Shown piece by piece: positions 1 to 8,072 of a stretch of DNA of 64,000 bases. Made by a program: the position numbers and the translations under genes. The notes below the pieces were generated by a model, which was not told the DNA's origin, did no database searches, and was given only the letters and a program-made list of their open reading frames with translations. The DNA is taken from positions 62,001-126,000 of the forward strand of contig NZ_WBIQ01000005.1 in assembly GCF_009749405.1 (NCBI RefSeq), read 5' to 3'. Source of the DNA: Agromyces lapidis (lineage in GTDB: Bacteria > Actinomycetota > Actinomycetes > Actinomycetales > Microbacteriaceae). The stretch's first letter is position 1; each line of letters begins with the position of its first letter.

Positions 1-560
1 TGCGCACCGTCGTGATCATCCACTTCGCGATGTCGACGTCGGCCAGCTGCAGGATGAAGCCGTCGCCGACCTCGCCCGTGAGCTTCAACGCCATCGGGCC
101 GTACGCTGCGACCCAGATGTCGAGCTCGGAGCCCTTCGACCACGGGAACTGCAGCTGCGAGCCCTTGTACTCGACGCTGCGCGAGTTCGCGAGCTCGCGG
201 ATCACGTGGATCGACTCGCGCAGCTCGGCCATGGTCACCGGCTTGCCGTTCGTGACGCGCACGGCCGAGTCGCCGCGGCCGATGCCGCAGATCGTGCGGT
301 TGCCGTACATCTCGTTCAGGGTCGCGAAGATCGACGCCGTGACCGTCCAGTCGCGGGTGGCCGGGTTGGTGACGAACGGGCCCACCTTGATGCGGTGGGT
401 CTCGGCGAGGATCTTGCTGTGGATGACGTACGGCTCCTGCCAGAGCAGGTGCGAGTCGAACGTCCACGCCGTGCTGAAGCCGTACTGCTCGGCGAGCTTG
501 GCGAGGTGCACGGTGCGGGAGGCGGGCGGGTTGGTCTGGAGGACGACGCCGAAATCCATG
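1..560 (-). CDS. LLM-class F420-dependent oxidoreductase (3' end outside window)
   Basis: The first 186 residues of a luciferase-like (LLM) TIM-barrel oxidoreductase are present; the C-terminus runs off the left edge. The start MDFGVVLQTNPP, the segment around FDSHLLWQEPY and the glycine-rich GIGRGDSAVR are typical of bacterial LLM proteins that bind reduced F420 rather than FMN. It is the last gene of a minus-strand operon, 37 bp after dihydropyrimidinase. Family membership is clear. The substrate is unknown; from the neighbours I infer reduction of a pyrimidine-like ring or of a related cyclic amide. Confidence 0.85.
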
Positions 561-597
561 AGGGCTCCGTTCGGTGGGGGCGGTCGGGTGGCTCTGC

Positions 598-2040
598 TCA
601 GATGAGGTACTGGCTGAGGCCCCGCTTGAGGTACTTCCCGTCGCCCTTGGCGCCGAGGTACCGGTCGCCGTCGACGATGACCTTGCCGCGCGAGAGCACG
701 GTGTCGACGTGCCCGTCGATCTCGTAGCCCTCCCAGGCCGAGTGGTCCATGTTCATGTGGTGCGTGCGCCCCTCGCCGTACCCGATCGAGGTGTGCCCGT
801 TCGGGTCGTAGACGACGACGTCGGCGTCGGCACCGGGCTGGATCACGCCCTTGCGCCCGTAGAGTCCGAACATGCGCGCGGGCGTGGTGCTCGTGAGCTC
901 GACCCAGCGCTCGAGCGTGATCTCGCCGGTCACGACGCCCTGGTACATGAGGTCCATGCGGTGCTCGATCGACCCGATGCCGTTCGGGATCTTGCGGAAG
1001 TCGCCGAGTCCGAGCTCCTTCTGGTCTTTCATGCAGAACGGGCAGTGGTCGGTCGAGACCATCTGCAGGTCGTTCGTGCGCAGCGCCTGCCACATCGAGT
1101 GCTGGTGGCCCTCCGCGCGGGAGCGCAGCGGGGTCGAGCACACCCACTTGGCGCCTTCGAAGGCGCCCCATTCATCGCTGGATGCCCCGAGCTGGTCCTC
1201 GAGCGAGAGGTAGAGGTACTGCGGACAGGTCTCACCGAACACGTTCTGGCCCTTGTCGCGCGCCCAGGCGAGCTGCTCGACGGCCTGCTTCGCCGACACG
1301 TGCACGACGTAGAGGGGGGCGCCGGTGAGCTTCGCGAGCATGATCGCGCGGTGCGTCGCCTCCTCCTCCATCTCCCAGGCGCGGGCGATGCCGTGGTAGT
1401 ACGGATCGGTGTTGCCGGCGTCGACCAGCTGCTGCGCGAGCACATCGATGGCGGGGCCGTTCTCGGCGTGCATCATCGTGAGCAGCCCGGTCTCGCGCGA
1501 GACCTGCATGGCCTTGAGGATCTGCGCGTCGTCGGAGTAGAAGACGCCCGGGTAGGCCATGAAGAGCTTGAAGCTCGAGATGCCCTCGTCGGGCAGCCGC
1601 TTCATCGCGGCGAGCGAGTCGGCGTTGACGTCGCCGACGATCTGATGGAAGCCGTAGTCGATCGCGCAGTTGCCCGAGGCCTTCTCGTGCCAGGCGGCGA
1701 GCCCGTCCTCGATGCGCTGGCCGTAGCTCTGCACCGCGAAGTCGATGATCGAGGTCGTGCCGCCGTGCGCGGCGGCCCGCGTGCCGGTCTCGAAGGTGTC
1801 GGAGGCCTCGGTGCCGCCGAACGGCAGCTGCATGTGGGTGTGGGCGTCGATGCCGCCGGGGATCACGTACTTGCCGGTGGCGTCGATGACGCGGTCGACG
1901 CTCGCCGCGACATCCGTGCCGAGCAATGCGGTGCCCGGTTCGATGACCGCGACGATGCGCTCGCCGTCGATGAGCACGTCGGCCGCGGCGCGGCCGGTGG
2001 CGCTGACGACGGTGCCGCCGCTGATGAGGGTGGTGGTCAT
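598..2040 (-). CDS. hydA: Dihydropyrimidinase / D-hydantoinase
   Basis: A 480-residue cyclic amidohydrolase of full family length. It shows the metal-binding HTH in GGIDAHTHMQLPF, the lysine to be carbamylated in SSFKLFMAYPG, further metal histidines in MHAENG and VVHVSAK, and the aspartate in STDHCPF. It should hydrolyse 5,6-dihydrouracil or dihydrothymine to N-carbamoyl-beta-amino acids in the cytosol. It is followed by an LLM oxidoreductase and preceded, 13 bp upstream, by the enzyme for the next step, beta-ureidopropionase. This order supports a reductive pyrimidine pathway over a stand-alone hydantoinase, though hydantoin activity is common in the family. Confidence 0.92.
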   Translation of the reverse strand: MTTTLISGGTVVSATGRAAADVLIDGERIVAVIEPGTALLGTDVAASVDRVIDATGKYVIPGGIDAHTHMQLPFGGTEASDTFETGTRAAAHGGTTSIIDFAVQSYGQRIEDGLAAWHEKASGNCAIDYGFHQIVGDVNADSLAAMKRLPDEGISSFKLFMAYPGVFYSDDAQILKAMQVSRETGLLTMMHAENGPAIDVLAQQLVDAGNTDPYYHGIARAWEMEEEATHRAIMLAKLTGAPLYVVHVSAKQAVEQLAWARDKGQNVFGETCPQYLYLSLEDQLGASSDEWGAFEGAKWVCSTPLRSRAEGHQHSMWQALRTNDLQMVSTDHCPFCMKDQKELGLGDFRKIPNGIGSIEHRMDLMYQGVVTGEITLERWVELTSTTPARMFGLYGRKGVIQPGADADVVVYDPNGHTSIGYGEGRTHHMNMDHSAWEGYEIDGHVDTVLSRGKVIVDGDRYLGAKGDGKYLKRGLSQYLI

Positions 2041-2053
2041 TGCGTCGTCTCCC

Positions 2054-2902
2054 TCACGGCTTCGCGATCTTCACGTACGAATCGGGCCGGCGGTCGCGGT
2101 AGAACTGCCAGTCGTCGCGCATCTGCTGCACCATGTCGAGGTCGAGGTCGCGCACGAGCAGCTCCTCGTGCTCGCTCGAGCCGCGTTCGCCGACGAAGTT
2201 GCCGCGCGGGTCGATGACCTGGCTCGTGCCGTAGAAGTCGACGGCGAGGTCGCCGTACTCGTTGTCCTCGCGGCCGACGCGGTTGGGCTGCAGCACGAAG
2301 TAGCCGTTCGCGACGGCGGCGCACGGCCCCTCGACCTCCCACAGCCGGTTCGAGAGCCCGGGCTTCGTGGCGTTGGGGTTGAACACCATGTGCGCGTCGT
2401 TCAGGCCGAGCTCGCGCCAGCCCTCGGGGAAGTGCCGGTCGTAGCAGATGTACATGCCCACGCGGCCGACGGCGGTCTCGAAGACGGGGTAGCCGAGGTT
2501 GCCGGGGCGGAAGTAGAACTTCTCCCAGAAGCGGTCGAGGTGCGGCAGGTGGTGCTTGCGGTACTTGCCGAGGATCGCGCCGTCGGCGTCGACGAGCACC
2601 GAGGTGTTGTAGTAGACGCCCGTCTCGGCCTCTTCGTAGATCGGCAGCACCATCACGGTGCCGAGCTCCTTCGCAACCTCGGCGAAGCGCTGCACGATGG
2701 GACCCTCGGCCGACTCGGCGAAGCGGTAGTACTTCTGGTCCTGGGTGATGCCGAAGTACGGGCCGTAGAACAGCTCTTGGAAGCAGACGACCTCGGCGCC
2801 CTGCGCCTTCGCATCGCGGGCGAACTGCTCGTGCTTGTCGAGCATCGAGGCCTTGTCGCCGGTCCAGGTGGTCTGCGTGATGGCCGCTCTGACGATCGTC
2901 AT
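2054..2902 (-). CDS. Nitrilase-superfamily beta-ureidopropionase (N-carbamoyl-beta-alanine amidohydrolase)
   Basis: A 282-residue carbon-nitrogen hydrolase. The Glu-Lys-Cys triad is visible as CFQELFYGPYF, GKYRKHHLPH and GMYICYDRHFPE. It is the first gene of the minus-strand operon with dihydropyrimidinase and should release ammonia, CO2 and beta-alanine from the product of that enzyme. The length and the tight linkage to hydA fit the PydC-type enzyme. A related N-carbamoyl-amino-acid hydrolase acting on hydantoin products is the main alternative. Confidence 0.88.
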   Translation of the reverse strand: MTIVRAAITQTTWTGDKASMLDKHEQFARDAKAQGAEVVCFQELFYGPYFGITQDQKYYRFAESAEGPIVQRFAEVAKELGTVMVLPIYEEAETGVYYNTSVLVDADGAILGKYRKHHLPHLDRFWEKFYFRPGNLGYPVFETAVGRVGMYICYDRHFPEGWRELGLNDAHMVFNPNATKPGLSNRLWEVEGPCAAVANGYFVLQPNRVGREDNEYGDLAVDFYGTSQVIDPRGNFVGERGSSEHEELLVRDLDLDMVQQMRDDWQFYRDRRPDSYVKIAKP

Positions 2903-3054
2903 GAATGTCTCCTGAGTCGGGCGGCGCCATTGCCGTTCACTCGAGGATCGCCTGGCGTGGTGCTCGTGTCAGGTGCTCGCCGGGTGCTGCTGCGACGCCG
3001 AGATGTACCGATTGAACTGCCGGTGGAACTGCCGAACCAGGGGCTTGTGGCCCG

Positions 3055-3091
3055 TTCTGTTATTGTTCGGCTTGAACATTTCTCTTCTGTT
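3055..3091. promoter_or_regulatory. Candidate MocR operator between the divergent pyrimidine operon and its regulator
   Basis: The only AT-rich stretch in this 242-bp divergent spacer contains a direct repeat TTCTGTT at 3055-3061 and 3085-3091, exactly 30 bp (about three helical turns) apart. The inverted pair TGTTC/GAACA (3064-3068, 3074-3078) lies between them. MocR-type regulators are known to bind direct repeats. Assignment as the operator is inference from position and spacing. Confidence 0.4.
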
Positions 3092-3144
3092 TCACTCTGT
3101 GACGCTGTGGTTACATATCTTGTCCCTTGCGCGGTTCGGAGGCA

Positions 3145-4560
3145 ATGGTGGTGTCAGGTATTCGAATGGATGCCTCGCGATTGATCGAACTCGCCGAGTT
3201 CGCCGACGCCTCGCCGCGCACGATCGCCGGCGACGTCGCCCGGCTCGTGAACGGCGGCGAACTCGCCGCAGGCGACCGCCTGCCGACCGTGCGCGAGCTC
3301 GCCGCGGCCCTGGGCGTGAGCCCGGCGACGATCAGCCAGGCCTGGCAGGCCCTCGCGCGGGCCGGGGTCATCGAGAGCCGCGGCCGCGCCGGCAGCTTCG
3401 TGCGCGGCGCAGAGGCCCTGCGACTCGCCCCGCGCATGCGCGGCATGGCCGCGCCCGACGACCCCGTGCGGCTCGACCTCTCGCGCGGCACCCCCGACCC
3501 CCTGCTGCTGCCCGCCCTCGGCCCGGCGCTCTCGCGCGTCTCGGCGAAGGCCGAGACCGGCAGCTACCAGGCCGAGCCCGTGATCCCCGCGCTCGCGCGC
3601 GTGCTGCGCGACTCGTGGCCGAGTGACGCCGAGTCGATCATGGTCGTCGACGGCGCGCTCGACGCGATCTCGCGCACGCTCGACGAGCTGGTGCGCTTCG
3701 GCGACCGCGTCGTCGTCGAGAGCCCGGGGTTCCCGCCGTTCCTCGACCTGCTCGAGGTGCTCGGCGCGGTCGCGGTGCCGGTGCGCCTCGACGAGCACGG
3801 CATGGTGCCAGAGGCGCTCGCCGTCGCCCTGCGAAAGCGGCCCGTGGCCGTGCTGCTGCAGCCGCGCGCACAGAACCCGACCGGGGCATCCATGACGCCC
3901 GAGCGCGCCGAAGCGCTCGCCCGCACCATCGCCACCGCCGAACGCGTCGACGACCTCGTGGTCATCGAAGACGACCACTCGGGCCTCATCTCGATCGAGG
4001 GCGACGTCACCCTCGGCACCTGGCTGCCGGGCCGCGTGGTGCACGTGCGCAGCTTCTCGAAGTCGCACGGCCCCGACCTGCGCATCGCCGCGCTCGGCGG
4101 ACCCCGCGAGCTCGTCGAGCACATCGCCGGACGGCGCATGCTCGGCCCCGGCTGGACCTCTCGCATGGTGCAGACGATCCTGCTCGACCTGCTCACCGAC
4201 GGCGCCTCGATCGACGCCGTCACCGAGGCGCGACGGCAGTACTTCACGCGCCAGCGCATGCTCGGCGAGGCGCTGCGCGAGCGCGGGGTGCCCGTGCAGC
4301 ACGCCGACGGCATCAACCTCTGGATGCCGGTGCTCGGCGAACGCTCCGCACTCGTGCAACTCGCGGTCGCGGGCATCAGGGTGTCCGCCGGCTCCCCCTT
4401 CCTCGCCGCCGCGAACGGCACGGATGCCACGGGCGCGGGCCGCACACGCCGCCCGGGCGAGTTCGTGCGCGTCACCGTCGGCATGGTGCGCGAGGGCGTC
4501 GACGAGGTGGCCGATGCGCTCGCCTCGGCGGCGACCCACCTCGTGGCCGGGGGCTACTGA
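3145..4560 (+). CDS. MocR-family (GntR/aminotransferase fusion) transcriptional regulator
   Basis: A 471-residue fusion. The N-terminal GntR winged helix is centred on LPTVRELAAALGVSPATIS. A fold-type-I aminotransferase domain follows, with the PLP lysine in SFSKSHGPDLRIA. It probably senses an amino acid or amine through bound PLP. It is divergent from the dihydropyrimidinase operon, so beta-alanine or an aminoisobutyrate is a sensible effector (inference). The start is uncertain: GGAGG at 3138-3142 sits only 2 bp before this ATG but 5-8 bp before the in-frame GTG codons at 3148 and 3151, which may be used instead. Confidence 0.9.
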   Translation: MVVSGIRMDASRLIELAEFADASPRTIAGDVARLVNGGELAAGDRLPTVRELAAALGVSPATISQAWQALARAGVIESRGRAGSFVRGAEALRLAPRMRGMAAPDDPVRLDLSRGTPDPLLLPALGPALSRVSAKAETGSYQAEPVIPALARVLRDSWPSDAESIMVVDGALDAISRTLDELVRFGDRVVVESPGFPPFLDLLEVLGAVAVPVRLDEHGMVPEALAVALRKRPVAVLLQPRAQNPTGASMTPERAEALARTIATAERVDDLVVIEDDHSGLISIEGDVTLGTWLPGRVVHVRSFSKSHGPDLRIAALGGPRELVEHIAGRRMLGPGWTSRMVQTILLDLLTDGASIDAVTEARRQYFTRQRMLGEALRERGVPVQHADGINLWMPVLGERSALVQLAVAGIRVSAGSPFLAAANGTDATGAGRTRRPGEFVRVTVGMVREGVDEVADALASAATHLVAGGY

Positions 4561-4571
4561 GGCCTGCGGCA

Positions 4572-4619
4572 GGTTCGGCGCACTGAGGCCGGCTCGGAGC
4601 TTCCTCAGCGCGCCGAACC
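4572..4619. terminator. Hairpin terminator after the MocR gene
   Basis: GGTTCGGCGC (4572-4581) pairs with GCGCCGAACC (4610-4619), and CTGAGG (4583-4588) with CCTCAG (4603-4608). This gives a 16-bp stem with one mismatch just downstream of the stop. There is no U tract, as is usual in this window. Confidence 0.6.
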
Positions 4620-4655
4620 CACCTCCGCGACGGTGGCGCGACCTAGGCTCGAGCC

Positions 4656-5045
4656 ATGGCCGACCTCGACGACGTTCGACGCATCGCCGCCGGGCTGCCC
4701 GGCAGTGAGGAGCGGGCGATGACGGGTGGCGCCGCATGGTTCGTGCGCAACAAGCTCTTCGCGTGGGAGTGCCACCCCTGGCCGAGCATCCCTGAAGACA
4801 TGCGCGCGGTGATCGCGGCCGAGCTCGTCGTCGGGGTGAAGGTCGCCGACCCGGTCGACGCGCTCGCGCTCCGCGAGATGCAGCCCGAGGTCTTCCTGCG
4901 CGCGACGACCCGGTGGGGCGAGCCGAAGGTCGCGTTCCGCATGGCCGGCATCGCCGACGACCACCTCGACGAGCTCGTCACCGAGGCCTGGCGGGTGCAG
5001 GCGCCGAAGTACCTGCGTCGCGAGTTCTTCGGCGACGACGCGTAG
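4656..5045 (+). CDS. MmcQ/YjbR family protein
   Basis: A 129-residue single-domain protein of the MmcQ/YjbR (CyaY-like fold) family. It is recognised from the N-terminal DVRRIAAGLPGSEE, the FAWECHP segment and the C-terminal PKYLRREFFGDDA. The family is abundant in actinobacteria and often called a putative DNA-binding protein, but no biochemical role is established. TAGGCT at 4644-4649 lies six bases before the ATG, which suggests a leaderless transcript. It is followed by dinB on the same strand. Confidence 0.85.
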   Translation: MADLDDVRRIAAGLPGSEERAMTGGAAWFVRNKLFAWECHPWPSIPEDMRAVIAAELVVGVKVADPVDALALREMQPEVFLRATTRWGEPKVAFRMAGIADDHLDELVTEAWRVQAPKYLRREFFGDDA

Positions 5046-5195
5046 CGCGTGCGCTGCGCCGACCTCAGGAAGCGGAGGCAGGTGCCGCAAATCAATCAGA
5101 CGTGCAAAGAATCCGGCCGAAATTTTACACGTTCGGTGAATTCGCCAACCGCCTTGACATGTTCATCCGCCACCGCCACAGGGCAGACTGGCCCC

Positions 5196-6281
5196 GTGAG
5201 CCAACGCAGCCACGGGTGGGTGCTGCACGTCGATCTCGACCAGTTCATCGCGGCGGTCGAGGTGCTGCGGCGCCCCGAGCTCGCGGGCAAGCCGGTGATC
5301 GTCGGCGGCCGGGGCGATCCGAACGAGCGGGCCGTGGTGTCGACGGCCTCGTACGAGGCGCGGGCGTTCGGAGTCGGCTCGGGCATGCCGTTGCGGATCG
5401 CGGCCCGCAAGGCACCCGAGGCGATCATCCTGCCGGTCGATCACGAGGCGTACACCGCGGCATCCGATGCGGTGATGGCGACGCTGCGCGCGCAGCCGGG
5501 CGCGACGGTGCAGGTGCTCGGTTGGGACGAGGCGTTCGTCGGCGTCGAGACCGACGACGCTGAGGCGTACGCGCGGGCGGTGCAGCGTGCGGTGCTCGAG
5601 CGCACCCGGCTGCACTGCAGCGTGGGCATCGGCGACACGCTCGTACGCGCGAAGGTCGCGACGGGCTTCGGCAAGCCGCAGGGCGTGTTCCGGCTGACGG
5701 CGGCGAACTGGCTCGAGGTCATGGGCGACCGCCCGACGATCGAGATGTGGGGCATCGGCTCGAAGATCTCGCGGCGCCTGGCCGCGCTCGGCATCACGAC
5801 GATCGGCGAGCTCGCCGCCGCGAACCCCGAGACCGATGGGCTCGTCGCCGAGTTCGGGCCGCGCATGGGCCCCTGGTACGCGCAGCTCGGCCACGGCGAG
5901 GGCGCGCGCGTCGTCGACGACACCCCGTGGGTGGCGCGCGGCCACAGCCGCGAGACCACCTACCAGCACGACCTCACCGAGCCGCCGCAGATCGAGGCCG
6001 CGATCCGCGAGTTGGCCGCCCAGGTGCTCGCGGATGTCGCGGCCGAGGGCCGCCCGGTCGTCGGCCTCGCACTCAAGGTGCGGTACGCGCCGTTCATCAC
6101 GAAGACGTTCACCAAGAAGATCGCCGAGACGGCCGACCATGACGTGGTGCTCGCTCGGATGCTCGAGCTCGCCGGCCGCATCGAGCCCGATCGTCCGGTG
6201 CGCCTGCTCGGCCTGCGCGCCGAGATGCGCATGCCCGACGAGGCGCGCGACGGGCACACGCCCACCCGCAGCGGGTGGTGA
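5196..6281 (+). CDS. dinB: Y-family DNA polymerase (DNA polymerase IV, DinB type)
   Basis: A 361-residue Y-family polymerase. Its palm carries HVDLDQFIAAVE (catalytic Asp13) and GWDEAFVGVE, the second catalytic acidic pair. A thumb with a helix-hairpin-helix (GIGSKISRRLAALGI) and a little finger follow. I chose the GTG at 5196; the frame is open upstream to 5049, but that part has no family similarity. The C-terminus ends soon after the little finger, and no QxxLF-like clamp-binding tail is visible. It copies damaged templates with low fidelity. No SOS-type box was recognised upstream. Confidence 0.88.
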   Translation: MSQRSHGWVLHVDLDQFIAAVEVLRRPELAGKPVIVGGRGDPNERAVVSTASYEARAFGVGSGMPLRIAARKAPEAIILPVDHEAYTAASDAVMATLRAQPGATVQVLGWDEAFVGVETDDAEAYARAVQRAVLERTRLHCSVGIGDTLVRAKVATGFGKPQGVFRLTAANWLEVMGDRPTIEMWGIGSKISRRLAALGITTIGELAAANPETDGLVAEFGPRMGPWYAQLGHGEGARVVDDTPWVARGHSRETTYQHDLTEPPQIEAAIRELAAQVLADVAAEGRPVVGLALKVRYAPFITKTFTKKIAETADHDVVLARMLELAGRIEPDRPVRLLGLRAEMRMPDEARDGHTPTRSGW

Positions 6282-6329
6282 GCGCCAGGGCGTCGCTCAC
6301 CCGCTGAGCGCACGGCTAGCGTGGGAGCC

Positions 6330-7343
6330 GTGAAGATGACGGTGCTCGCCGGCGGAGTCGGCGGTTCGAAGTTCGTGCGGGGCGTCCGCGAGGAGTGCGC
6401 GCGGCGGTGGCCGGGTGCCGACGGCAGCGCCGAGGCATCCAGCGCGGAGATCACCGTGGTCGTGAACACCGGCGACGACATCTGGCTGTCGGGCGTGCGC
6501 CTCATGCCCGACTTCGACTCGCTGCTCTACGCGCTCGCGGGCGTGAACGACACCGAGCGCGGCTGGGGCCGAGCGGGCGAGACCGAGCGGGTCGCCGCCG
6601 AACTGCGCGAGTGGGGCGTCGGCTGGCCGTGGTTCACCCTCGGCGACCTCGACCTCGGTACCCACCTCGCCCGCACGTCGTGGCTGCGCGACGGCCTCAC
6701 GCCGTCGCAGATCGGCGAACGCCTGCAGCGGCGCTGGCCGCTCGGGGCCCGGCTCATCCCGGCGACCGACACCGAGGTCGACACGTGGGTGCGGGTCGCC
6801 GACCCCGAGGCCCCCGGCGGCGAGCGCGAGATGCACTTCCAGGAGTGGTGGACCCGCCACCGCGCCGCCCTGCCCGCGCTCGCGTTCACGCAGCGCAACC
6901 TCGACTCGGCGCGGCCGGCGCCCGGCGTCGTCGAGGCGATCGCCGACGCCGACGTCGTGCTCGTGGCGCCCTCGAACCCGGTCGTCTCGATCGGCACGAT
7001 CCTCGCCATCCCGGGCATCCGCGAGGCGCTCGCGGCCACATCTGCCCCCGTCGTCGGCGTCTCGCCGATCATCGGCGGCAAGGTCGTGCGCGGCATGGCC
7101 GACGCCTGCCTGCCGGTCATCGGCGTCGAGACGAGCGCCGAGGGAGTCGGTCGCCACTACGGTGCGCGCGCGGCCGGCGGCCTGCTCGACGCCTGGCTCG
7201 TCGACGAGACGGATGCCTCGGCCCTCGCCCCGCTCGCCGACGCCGGCCTCGTCGCGGCCGCCGCCCCGCTGTGGATGCGCGACCTCGACACCTCGGCCGC
7301 CCTCGCGGGCGCCGCGCTCGACCTGGCCGCCTCGGTCGCGTAG
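6330..7343 (+). CDS. cofD: 2-phospho-L-lactate transferase, F420 biosynthesis (CofD/FbiA)
   Basis: The 337-residue protein begins MKMTVLAGGVGGSKF, matching the nucleotide-sugar-like binding loop of CofD/FbiA. NTGDD and VAPSNPVVSIGTIL are further family motifs. CofD joins FO to the phospholactate or phosphoenolpyruvate unit activated by CofC, giving F420-0 or its dehydro form. The GTG at 6330 is supported by TAGCGT at 6317-6322, which would start transcription at or next to this codon; the ATG at 6336 is an alternative. Partner genes cofC (30.5 kb) and cofE (33.3 kb) are in the same window, but no fbiC (FO synthase) is seen. Confidence 0.93.
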   Translation: MKMTVLAGGVGGSKFVRGVREECARRWPGADGSAEASSAEITVVVNTGDDIWLSGVRLMPDFDSLLYALAGVNDTERGWGRAGETERVAAELREWGVGWPWFTLGDLDLGTHLARTSWLRDGLTPSQIGERLQRRWPLGARLIPATDTEVDTWVRVADPEAPGGEREMHFQEWWTRHRAALPALAFTQRNLDSARPAPGVVEAIADADVVLVAPSNPVVSIGTILAIPGIREALAATSAPVVGVSPIIGGKVVRGMADACLPVIGVETSAEGVGRHYGARAAGGLLDAWLVDETDASALAPLADAGLVAAAAPLWMRDLDTSAALAGAALDLAASVA

Positions 7344-7427
7344 CCGCTCGGCGTCGGAAACCGTCCCGGCGACCCGCCGGGTCGATCGATCGGCCGACGA
7401 GGTTGCGTGTGCCCGGCCCCGGGGGCG

Positions 7428-7491
7428 GAGGTTCCCCTCCGCGAGAGGTGCGGTCATGTGGTCATGTGGTCGCACCCCAGAAGGGAACCTC
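7428..7491. repeat. Nested inverted repeat with internal ATGTGGTC tandem
   Basis: GAGGTTCCC (7428-7436) pairs with GGGAACCTC (7483-7491). Inside it, GGTGCG (7447-7452) pairs with CGCACC (7471-7476). The loop carries two tandem copies of a GTCATGTG unit, and 22 bases of it recur exactly at 17067-17088. It lies between the convergent cofD and VOC genes and may act as a bidirectional terminator or belong to a dispersed element. Confidence 0.7.
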
Positions 7492-7501
7492 GCCGGGCGG
7501 G

Positions 7502-7570
7502 TCGCAGGAGCATCCGACGCGGGTGGCGCGTCGCCTCGGCGCGCCGACCGATTCGTCCTGCGATTCGTCA
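7502..7570. repeat. Palindromic element, copy 1 of 3
   Basis: TCGCAGGA (7502-7509) is inverted as TCCTGCGA (7556-7563), followed by TTCGTCA. The same arm sequence recurs at 29376-29445 and, diverged, at 63733-63810. All three copies lie between converging genes. Confidence 0.55.
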
Positions 7571-7602
7571 CGACGCCGCGGGCGGCGGCTGAACCGAGCG
7601 CG

Positions 7603-7983
7603 TCAGGCGACCCACTCCACGAGCTGCCAGATGAGTCCGTTCGGGTCGGCGAACTGGCAGTAGCGCTCGCCCCACGGCTCGGTCTCCGGCGCCGTCACGA
7701 CTCGAGCACCGGCGGCCTCGATGCGCGCGAACTCGTCGTCGAGATGCTCGACGACGAAGACGAGCAAGAGCCCCTGGCCCGCACTCCCGGCGATCTCGGC
7801 CGGCTTGAAGGTCGCCAGCCCGGTCGCGAGGAAGATGAGGTTCGAGTTCGACGCGGGGTGCGTGAGCGAGACGAATCCGTCGGCCGCCATCGCCTCCTCG
7901 TAGCCGAAGTGGGTCTTGGCGAAGCTCGCCGAGGCTTCGACGTCGGGCACGTTCAGCGAGACGGCGGTCTGGGTGATGTTCAT
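7603..7983 (-). CDS. VOC-family (glyoxalase/bleomycin-resistance fold) protein
   Basis: A 126-residue VOC protein with the usual paired beta-alpha-beta-beta-beta modules: MNITQTAVSLNVPDVEAS at the N-terminus and FADPNGLIWQLVEW at the C-terminus. Members bind a metal and are dioxygenases, isomerases, lyases or drug binders; the substrate here is unknown. I chose the ATG at 7983 because GGGAG stands just upstream and the longer frame lacks similarity. It is divergent from a TetR gene, and a perfect palindrome between them suggests control by that repressor. Confidence 0.85.
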   Translation of the reverse strand: MNITQTAVSLNVPDVEASASFAKTHFGYEEAMAADGFVSLTHPASNSNLIFLATGLATFKPAEIAGSAGQGLLLVFVVEHLDDEFARIEAAGARVVTAPETEPWGERYCQFADPNGLIWQLVEWVA

Positions 7984-8005
7984 GGAGTCTCCCGTCGATA
8001 AATCT

Positions 8006-8039
8006 CTGTACGTTGTACAGTTCAATGTACAACGTACAG
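8006..8039. promoter_or_regulatory. TetR operator between VOC and TetR genes
   Basis: CTGTACGTTGTAC (8006-8018) and GTACAACGTACAG (8027-8039) form a perfect 13-bp inverted repeat with an 8-base spacer. Each arm is itself an inverted repeat (TGTAC-N3-GTACA), so this looks like two adjacent dimer sites. It lies between divergent starts at 7983 and 8073. Confidence 0.8.
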
Positions 8040-8072
8040 TTATAGCGCCGCTATTCCCGGAGGAGGACCGCA

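Noticed and set aside
5154..5159. TTGACA as the -35 box of dinB
   Set aside because: No -10-like hexamer lies 16-18 bases downstream; the nearest candidate (CAGACT at 5184) is 24 bases away.
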